From positions 1 through 56,292 of the forward strand of contig JAFZKK010000065.1 in the NCBI GenBank assembly GCA_017551905.1: a DNA stretch of 56,292 bases. The letters run 5' to 3'. Of the stretch, positions 50,584 through 56,292 are shown piece after piece; within the stretch, counting starts at the first letter, position 1; every line of letters begins with the position of its first letter. Under the pieces are notes generated by a model. It ran no database searches. It was not told where the DNA came from and was given only the letters and a program-made list of their open reading frames with translations. The position numbers and the translations under genes are program-made. Source of the stretch: Salinivirgaceae bacterium (GTDB taxonomy: Bacteria; Bacteroidota; Bacteroidia; Bacteroidales; SZUA-534).

Positions 50584-50790
50584 TCACGTTCAAAAGAAAA
50601 AAGTCCGCTAAACTGATTTTCTTACGAATCGGATAATAATGTTCACGGCATAGTCCATTAGTGATGCTCGCCTACAATATTTTAAGATAAATGCTCGCGT
50701 TTCGGCGTGGGTAATATCTATATTGTAGGGCGGGGTTTCTTAGCGGACTTCCCCGTGAACGTGAGTAGAGAGGCCGGCGCCTTTCTTTTT
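50584..50790 (+). ncRNA. Strongly structured element, possible non-coding RNA or leader of the restriction enzyme
   Basis: Nested inverted repeats span this gene-free region. TCACGTTCA (50584-50592) pairs with TGAACGTGA (50756-50764); AAGTCCGCTAA (50601-50611) pairs perfectly with TTAGCGGACTT (50740-50750). CCTACAATAT (50671-50680) pairs with ATATTGTAGG (50720-50729) and extends by CTCG/CGGG past a bulged G. A side hairpin CTGATT/AATCGG lies at 50613-50632. GTTCACGG (50641-50648) can pair instead with CCGTGAAC (50753-50760), giving a second fold. AGAGAGGC-CGGC-GCCTTTCT (50767-50786) followed by TTTT looks like an intrinsic terminator. The strand is uncertain: on the minus strand the TTAGCGGACTT arm is followed by TTTTC. 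No known RNA family recognised. Confidence 0.5.
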
Positions 50791-50841
50791 CTGGTTCAAT
50801 GATTTGTGTTGGTAGTTAGTGCCAGCTAAACTATTAACACT

Positions 50842-53664
50842 ATGACACCAAAAGAACAAGCAAAGGCAGCCAAGAGCTTCGCCGAAACGTGGAAGGACAA
50901 AACCAGTGAGATTCAACACGCACAATCGTTTTGGACAGCATTGTTGCGCAATGTATTCGGTATAGAGGATGTAGAGAACTTTATTGAATTTCAAAGTCCG
51001 GTTGTAATCAAAAACACAGGCCACATTGATGGCTATATTCCTGCGACAAAAGTGCTGATTGAGCACAAAGGAGCTGATGTCGATTTGTTAAAAGAGGCCA
51101 GGCAAAGTGATGGCGCAATGCTGACACCATTTCAACAAGCGAAACGCTATGCCGACGAAATGTCAAATACTAGGCGACCCGATATAATTGTGGTCTGCAA
51201 CTTTCACGAGTTTCATATTTACGACCTCAATAAAGAAGGAAAAGACAGGTATAAACCTGATGTGGTTTTGTTGAAAGACCTTGAAAAAGAATATTATAGG
51301 TTATCATTTTTGGTTGACGAGACAAATGTCCACTTGAATAAGGAACAAGAACTCACTTTCAAATCGGGCGAATTGGTAGGGTTGCTCTACGACAAACTGA
51401 AAGTGCAATATGGCGATGAGTCGGATGAGAACTTAAAGAATCTCAATAAGTTATGCGTACGTTTGGTATTTTGTCTTTATGCTGAAGATGCTGGCATTTT
51501 TGGTAAGAAATCGATGTTTGGCGACTATTTGAAACGGTTCAATGCCGACAGTTTGCGCGATGCCTTACTCAATTTGTTCCGCATTCTCGACCAAAAAGAA
51601 AATGAACGTAGCAAATACGAAAAGCCGGAACTTCTTGAATTCCCGTACGTTAATGGTGGTTTGTTTTCCGGTGCTACACTTGACGAGATTCCTCAACTGA
51701 CCGAAGAAATAAAAACGCTTTTGGTGACCAAAGCCAGCGACGATTTCGATTGGAGCCAAATCAGCCCGACTATTTTTGGCTCACTTTTCGAATCGACACT
51801 AAATTTGGAGACGCGGCGGAGTGGTGGAATGCATTATACGTCTATCGAAAACATTCACAAGGTGATAGACCCGCTGTTTATGAACCAACTTAACGAAGAA
51901 TTTGCTACTGCAAAAGCAATAAACACTAACAAAAAAGCAAAAGTCAAAGAAAAGCAAGACGCATTAAAAGGTTTGCAAGATAAAATCAGCAAACTTCAAT
52001 TTCTTGACCCAGCTTGCGGAAGCGGCAACTTCTTGACTGAAACCTATTTGAGCTTACGTCGCCTGGAAAACAAAATACTTAAAGAATTAAGCGGAGGCAC
52101 GGGCTATCTCGATTTAGGCGATGTTATAAAAGTGAAAATCAACCAATTCTATGGTATTGAGATTAACGATTTTGCCGTGGCCGTTGCCAAAACAGCATTA
52201 TGGATTGCCGAAAGCCAGATGCTTGCCGAAACCGAAGGCATTGTTAATCAAAACTTTGATTTTCTACCACTTAAATCGAACGCAAACATAGTGGAAGGCA
52301 ATGCTTTAAGAATGGACTGGAATGATTTATGTCCAGCCAATGAATTGTCATATATTATTGGTAATCCGCCATTTGTTGGTAGTGCCAGGCTCTCTGACGA
52401 GCAAAAACAAGATAGGGCATTGCTTTTTGGAGAAAAAGGAGGTGAACTTGATTACGTAGCTTGTTGGTATAAGAAGGCAGCAGATTATGTTGGTGACAAT
52501 CTTATTTGCAGCGCTTTTGTTTCAACAAATTCGATATGTCAAGGACAACAAGTCTTTCCCCTTTGGAATGATTTGATAAATCAAGGATTTAAAATAGATT
52601 TTGCATATCGTACGTTCCGTTGGGATAATGGTGCTAAAGGCGAAGCACACGTCCATTGCGTCATCATAGGATTTTCGCGCACAAAAAGATACCCAATAAA
52701 ATTAATATTCACATCTGATAATCAAACAATTGTTGCTAAAAACATCAACGGGTATCTTTGTGATGCCCCGGACATACTTATTCAAAAAAGAAATGAGCCA
52801 TTGCCTAATGTACCAGTTGTGATAAAGGGGTATCAGCCCACAGATGGCGGTTTTCTGATTTTAGATGACAGTCAGAAAAAAGCATTGATAAATAAAGAGC
52901 CTGAAGCTGCAAATTGGATAAAACCACTTATTACTGCAAAGGAATATATAGCTGGCAAAAAACGTTGGTGTTTATGGCTTGTTGACATTTCGCCCAAACA
53001 ACTAAATAGTATTGATGGTATAAAAAAGAGAGTTGCGGCTTGTAAAGAATGGAGAACCAATCAAACAAAAACAGGTGATGCTTATAAACTAAAAGACATT
53101 CCATATCTTATGCGACCGTGCAAAAAGTACAAAGGTGGTTCTTTTATTGTTCTTCCATTACATACAACAGAAAACAGAAAATATATCCCAATGGGATTTG
53201 TTGAAGAAGGAAGCATTCCTGGAAATAGCGTTTCCATTGTTCCCAATGCGACTTTGTATGATTTTGGCATATTGACATCAATTGTTCATATGGCTTGGAT
53301 GCGTGTAGTTTGCGGAAGGATAAAATCAGATTATAGATATTCCGTCGAGGTGGTTTACAACAATTTCCCTTGGCCAAAACTCAATGATAAACAACGAGAA
53401 AAAATAGAGCAAACAGCTCAATTAATTCTTGATGTTAGAAACAAATATCCAGATTCGTCATTGGCAGATTTTTATGATAATACCAGTATGCCCGTTGAAT
53501 TATTAAAAGCTCACGAGGCAAATGATAAAGCAGTAATGGAAGCATATGGGTTTAAGCCAACAATGTCAGAAACGGATATTGTTACAGAGTTATTTAAAAT
53601 GTACGAGAAACTAACCGCCAACCAGCCCGAGACCAAAACCAAAGGCCGGAAAAAGGCGAAATAA
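50842..53664 (+). CDS. MmeI-like type IIG restriction-modification enzyme
   Basis: The protein has 940 residues, the usual size for the family. One chain combines cleavage, methylation and target recognition. The N-terminal nuclease shows D63, E74 and K76 in HIDGY and LIEHKG (D-x10-ExK). A helical connector follows, then the adenine N6-methyltransferase with motif I FLDPACGSGNFL (about 387-398) and motif IV NPPF (about 507-510). The target-recognition part covers about 620-830, with NFPWPKLNDKQREKIEQTAQ starting the C-terminal helical domain. Such enzymes methylate one strand at their site and cut about 20 bases away. The target sequence cannot be predicted by eye. No separate methyltransferase or specificity gene is present or needed. 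Confidence 0.9.
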   Translation: MTPKEQAKAAKSFAETWKDKTSEIQHAQSFWTALLRNVFGIEDVENFIEFQSPVVIKNTGHIDGYIPATKVLIEHKGADVDLLKEARQSDGAMLTPFQQAKRYADEMSNTRRPDIIVVCNFHEFHIYDLNKEGKDRYKPDVVLLKDLEKEYYRLSFLVDETNVHLNKEQELTFKSGELVGLLYDKLKVQYGDESDENLKNLNKLCVRLVFCLYAEDAGIFGKKSMFGDYLKRFNADSLRDALLNLFRILDQKENERSKYEKPELLEFPYVNGGLFSGATLDEIPQLTEEIKTLLVTKASDDFDWSQISPTIFGSLFESTLNLETRRSGGMHYTSIENIHKVIDPLFMNQLNEEFATAKAINTNKKAKVKEKQDALKGLQDKISKLQFLDPACGSGNFLTETYLSLRRLENKILKELSGGTGYLDLGDVIKVKINQFYGIEINDFAVAVAKTALWIAESQMLAETEGIVNQNFDFLPLKSNANIVEGNALRMDWNDLCPANELSYIIGNPPFVGSARLSDEQKQDRALLFGEKGGELDYVACWYKKAADYVGDNLICSAFVSTNSICQGQQVFPLWNDLINQGFKIDFAYRTFRWDNGAKGEAHVHCVIIGFSRTKRYPIKLIFTSDNQTIVAKNINGYLCDAPDILIQKRNEPLPNVPVVIKGYQPTDGGFLILDDSQKKALINKEPEAANWIKPLITAKEYIAGKKRWCLWLVDISPKQLNSIDGIKKRVAACKEWRTNQTKTGDAYKLKDIPYLMRPCKKYKGGSFIVLPLHTTENRKYIPMGFVEEGSIPGNSVSIVPNATLYDFGILTSIVHMAWMRVVCGRIKSDYRYSVEVVYNNFPWPKLNDKQREKIEQTAQLILDVRNKYPDSSLADFYDNTSMPVELLKAHEANDKAVMEAYGFKPTMSETDIVTELFKMYEKLTANQPETKTKGRKKAK

Positions 53665-53691
53665 TTTGGTAATACGTTGATATTCTGTATT

Positions 53692-53719
53692 GTAGAGACG
53701 CGATTAATCGCGTCTCTAC
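53692..53719. repeat. Perfect 28-bp palindrome of the GTAGAGACG family
   Basis: GTAGAGACG (53692-53700) and CGTCTCTAC (53711-53719) enclose the self-complementary centre CGATTAATCG, so all 28 bases are palindromic. It lies 28 bases after the MmeI stop codon. Confidence 0.85.
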
Positions 53720-53753
53720 GTGTTTTGTGGCGTAAATATTGATAATGTGTATT

Positions 53754-53781
53754 GTAGAGACGTAGCGCGCTACGTCTCTAC
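53754..53781. repeat. Second perfect 28-bp palindrome of the GTAGAGACG family
   Basis: The arms GTAGAGACG and CGTCTCTAC are identical to the copy 62 bases upstream, but the centre is TAGCGCGCTA, again self-complementary. Each copy is preceded by a similar short phrase (TGTATTGTAGAGACG). Confidence 0.85.
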
Positions 53782-53848
53782 TGCGTTTAATTCGGTTTCA
53801 ATTTGGATTCGTTTGGTTAGAAACAAAATATAATCGCAAGATTTATGT

Positions 53849-53856
53849 AGCTTTGG
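53849..53856 (+). promoter_or_regulatory. -7 promoter box for the glycosyltransferase-MMPL genes
   Basis: TAGCTTTG matches TAnnTTTG, 28 bases before the glycosyltransferase start codon. No clear -33 element at the right distance. Confidence 0.45.
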
Positions 53857-53884
53857 CTCCCGATAACGACCGTTTTGTCAGAAG

Positions 53885-55066
53885 ATGACTGCGTGCAAAG
53901 AGAAACTCGACGAGCTGAATATTGTGATTGTTGTGCCCACCTACAACAACGCTAAAACCATTGGCGGTGTTTTGGCCGACATCAAGCAATATGCCAATCA
54001 CATTATTGTTGTGAACGACGGCTCAACCGACGATACTGCGCAGATTCTGAGCACGATAGAAGGCATCGAGATAATAACACACCAGCGCAACTGCGGCAAA
54101 GGCACAGCGCTGAAAAATGGTCTTTGCAAGGCGAAAGACGACGGCTACCGTTACGCCATAACCATTGACAGCGACGGGCAGCATTTCGCCTCCGACATAC
54201 CGACATTTGTGCAAGAGATAGATGCGACGCCCGACACATTGCTTGTTGGCGGACGCAATATCGAGGCCGACAATATGCCCGGCAAAAACACCTTTGCCAA
54301 CAAATTCTCAAATTTTTGGTTCAGGCTCGAAACAGGTGTCAAACTGCCTGATACACAGTCGGGTTACAGGCTTTATCCGCTGCAACTGATGAACGTGCAG
54401 AAATGGTATTACACGGCCAAATACGAGTTTGAGTTGGAGGCGTTGGTTTTTGCATCGTGGGCTGGCGTTACGGTTCGCAACATACCGATAAATGTCTATT
54501 ATCCGCCTGAGGGAGAGCGCGTTTCGCATTTCCGTCCGTGGCGCGATTTCACACGCATCAGCATCCTGAACACCATTTTGGTGCTTATAGCCTTGCTTTG
54601 GATTTATCCGCGCAACTTCTGCCGAAAGCTGACAAAAGAGAATATCAAGTTGTTCATCAACAACAACATAACACATTCGCCCGACTCCAATCTGCGAATA
54701 ACATCCGCCGTTATGCTTGGCATTTTTATGGGCATTATTCCGGTTTGGGGCTACCAGATGCTGATAGCTTTCGCCATAGCTCACGTGCTCAAACTGAACA
54801 AAGTGATAACGCTTGTGGCCTCAAACATCAGCATTCCGCCGATGATTCCGTTTCTGATTTACGGCAGTTACTTTACGGGCTGCAAGGTTTTGCGGGTGCC
54901 TGTCGAGTTGAGTTTGAGCAATATAACACTCGAAAGCGTTAAAAATTCGCTCATTCCGTATGTTGTTGGAAGTGTTATATTTGCGGCTTTGTGCAGCGTG
55001 GCGGTGGGATTGGTGGTTTTTGGGCTGTTGGCGGTGTTTAGAAGGAAGAAAAGGATTTCGGAATAA
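53885..55066 (+). CDS. Family 2 glycosyltransferase fused to a DUF2062 membrane domain
   Basis: The protein has 393 residues. The N-terminal GT-A domain (about 10-230) has IVIVVPTYNNAKTIGGVL, VVNDGSTDDTAQ, GKGTALKNG and the metal-binding TIDSDGQH, close to dolichol-phosphate-mannose-synthase-like enzymes. A hydrophobic part follows (from about 230), then DUF2062 (about 275-390: RITSAVMLGIFMGIIPVWGY, IAHVLKLNKVITLVASNISI). It probably transfers a sugar to a lipid carrier at the inner membrane. An MMPL exporter gene starts nine bases later. In Bacteroidetes this pair often belongs to flexirubin/aryl-polyene-type clusters, which is an inference here. Confidence 0.87.
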   Translation: MTACKEKLDELNIVIVVPTYNNAKTIGGVLADIKQYANHIIVVNDGSTDDTAQILSTIEGIEIITHQRNCGKGTALKNGLCKAKDDGYRYAITIDSDGQHFASDIPTFVQEIDATPDTLLVGGRNIEADNMPGKNTFANKFSNFWFRLETGVKLPDTQSGYRLYPLQLMNVQKWYYTAKYEFELEALVFASWAGVTVRNIPINVYYPPEGERVSHFRPWRDFTRISILNTILVLIALLWIYPRNFCRKLTKENIKLFINNNITHSPDSNLRITSAVMLGIFMGIIPVWGYQMLIAFAIAHVLKLNKVITLVASNISIPPMIPFLIYGSYFTGCKVLRVPVELSLSNITLESVKNSLIPYVVGSVIFAALCSVAVGLVVFGLLAVFRRKKRISE

Positions 55067-55075
55067 GACAATATT

Positions 55076-56292
55076 GTGAGCAAGTTTTTTATCGGCATAT
55101 ACAATTTCTTTCAGAAGCATAAGGCGCTTCTTTATAGTTTCCTGACAATCTGCGTTGTAGCTATGGCGTTGGCTGCCAGCCGCATAAGCATAAGGCAGAA
55201 CATAACCGATTTTTTCCCGACAAAAGGCGAAGGCGATAAGACGGCCGAAGTATTTCAGAATCTGAACGTTAAAGACAAAATGGTTGTCATTTTCTCGCCT
55301 GTCGGAAATGCGCCTGTCGATAGCTTGATTGTCACCGCCGAGGAGTTTGCCAACACGCTGAACGAAACGTGCGGCGAGTATCTGAAAGGTATTATGCTGC
55401 GAATTGATGACCGGCTTGTTGGTGGAGTCAGCGATTTCATTTACAATAATTTACCCATCTTCTTAACCGAAGCCGACTATGTCCGCCTCGACACTTTGAT
55501 AACCCGCCCGGCCATTGAACGGCGGATGCGGCAGAACTATCAGAATATGATTTCGCCCATTGGCATCGGCACGCGGAAATACATTATGCGCGACCCAATG
55601 GGAATAGGCACGCAAACGCTTGAGAATCTGCAAGATTTCGAGATAGAGTCGGGCAATGCAATGGTTGACAACTATCTGTTCACGGGCGACACCTCGTCGC
55701 TGATGATGATTCTGACGCCGAAATACAATTTGGGACATATTGGTGAGAATAAGGGATTTGTAATCCGGTTTGAGGAGGAGTTGCAGAAATTTAACAACCG
55801 GCATACGGGCGTGTGCGCCGAGTATTTTGGCGGAGCGTCGGTGAGTGTTTACAACGCCTTGCAGATACAAAACGACACTACGCTGACATCGCTTATAGCG
55901 CTGATAATCATAGCGGTATTCATATCGCTGATTTTCAAACGCAAGCGCACCATTCCGCTTGTCATTGTGCCGGCTTTGTTCGGCGGCCTGTTTGCTTTGG
56001 CCATAATGTCGTTGGTTAAAGGCGAGATTTCGGCAGCTGCCATTGGCGCAGGCGCGGCTATCATTGGCATTGCGCTCAGCTACTCAATCCACATGCTGGC
56101 TCACCAAAACCATGTGCGCACTGTCGAACAGTTAATCAACGAGTTAGCCTATCCGCTAACCGTCGGCAGCTTCACAACCATTGGCGCGTTTTTTGCGCTG
56201 GTGTTCACGTCGTCGGCCATTCTGCGCGACTTTGGTCTTTTCGCTTCGCTCACACTCATCGGCACAACGCTTTTCTGCCTCATCTTCCTGCC
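55076..56292 (+). CDS. MMPL/RND-type exporter, 3' part outside the window
   Basis: The frame opens with GTG at 55076 and stays open to the window end (405 residues seen). It starts MSKFFIGIYNFFQKHKALLY; the first membrane helix is at about 17-36 and is followed by ITDFFP, a hallmark of the family. A periplasmic domain of about 230 residues comes next. Then come four or more helices (LTSLIALIIIAVFISLIF, IPLVIVPALFGGLFALAIM, AAAIGAGAAIIGIALSYS, GSFTTIGAFFALVF) with SIHMLAHQN, as in the sterol-sensing-like half of MMPL proteins. It probably exports a lipid or glycolipid made with the enzyme upstream. Confidence 0.88.
   Translation, partial: MSKFFIGIYNFFQKHKALLYSFLTICVVAMALAASRISIRQNITDFFPTKGEGDKTAEVFQNLNVKDKMVVIFSPVGNAPVDSLIVTAEEFANTLNETCGEYLKGIMLRIDDRLVGGVSDFIYNNLPIFLTEADYVRLDTLITRPAIERRMRQNYQNMISPIGIGTRKYIMRDPMGIGTQTLENLQDFEIESGNAMVDNYLFTGDTSSLMMILTPKYNLGHIGENKGFVIRFEEELQKFNNRHTGVCAEYFGGASVSVYNALQIQNDTTLTSLIALIIIAVFISLIFKRKRTIPLVIVPALFGGLFALAIMSLVKGEISAAAIGAGAAIIGIALSYSIHMLAHQNHVRTVEQLINELAYPLTVGSFTTIGAFFALVFTSSAILRDFGLFASLTLIGTTLFCLIFL

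Noticed and set aside
50601-50750. RNase P RNA, 6S RNA or group II intron as identity of the structured element
   Set aside because: A short AAAGTCC string recalls RNase P, but the other conserved blocks and the length do not fit; no intron domain V and no typical 6S central bubble was found.
50495-50841. Retron
   Set aside because: Inverted repeats and a TTAGC string are present, but there is no reverse transcriptase gene in the window.
1-56292. tRNA genes, transposases, integrases or prophage genes
   Set aside because: I looked for T-loop signatures, DDE transposase or recombinase motifs and phage structural proteins among the frames and saw none.

Overview
The window reads as chromosomal DNA of a member of the Bacteroidota, most likely Bacteroidales. 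The reasons are the type IX secretion genes sprA and porQ, several families I know mainly from this phylum (DUF4175, DUF4292, DUF3098, the Bacteroidetes-type DUF3108 proteins, the radical SAM/lipoprotein pair), and repeated matches to the Bacteroidetes -7 promoter motif TAnnTTTG in place of a normal -10 box. I see no tRNA, rRNA, CRISPR array, transposase or integrase.

Layout. 1-3.8 kb: a 1097-residue surface protein (signal peptide, nine internal repeats, YadA-like head repeats, self-cleaving S74 chaperone) behind a strange leader made of hexamer repeats followed by a G-free stretch. 3.7-5.6 kb: dispersed palindromes, an array of hairpins, and a DUF4143-type AAA ATPase preceded by three 33-bp repeats. 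5.7-15.9 kb: ruvA, sprA, porQ and a D-lactate dehydrogenase. 15.9-20.6 kb: uvrC, a second type of AAA ATPase/nuclease-like gene with a decayed copy of its own start upstream, and ilvE. 20.7-24 kb: an AspT-type transporter, a LysR regulator and thrH. 24.1-35.6 kb: a nine-gene minus-strand run, in transcription order flippase, dut, TPR protein, DUF4292 lipoprotein, EnvC-like protein, DUF4175 protein, small HATPase, ybeY, mnmG. 36.3-49.2 kb: plus-strand genes for two DUF3108 proteins flanking an Ig-like lipoprotein, ftsX, DUF3098, truB, queA, a coiled-coil membrane protein, a radical SAM/lipoprotein pair, a phosphohexomutase, two secreted proteins, greA and a HIT protein. 49.3-53.7 kb: a probable defence or accessory segment with a 59-residue protein, a RhuM-type protein with a phospholipase D-like C-terminus, a strongly structured ~200-bp element that looks like a non-coding RNA, and an MmeI-like type IIG restriction-modification enzyme. 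53.9 kb to the end: a glycosyltransferase fused to DUF2062 and an MMPL exporter cut by the window edge, probably the first genes of a lipid or aryl-polyene type cluster.

The most notable large-scale feature is the switch at 35.6-36.3 kb. All genes from 23.4 to 35.6 kb point left and all genes from 36.3 kb to the end point right. The two sets are separated by 711 AT-rich bases holding nine TGTTnA/TGTGGA-type repeats that resemble DnaA boxes. Together with a near-consensus parS site at the 3' end of mnmG, this makes a chromosomal replication origin a serious candidate.

Functional themes are cell-envelope building and division (flippase, EnvC-like, FtsX, DUF4175, SprA/PorQ), tRNA and rRNA maturation (MnmG, TruB, QueA, YbeY), DNA repair (RuvA, UvrC, Dut) and a small defence cassette. 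All calls rest on reading the sequence and remembered family features; no database search was run.
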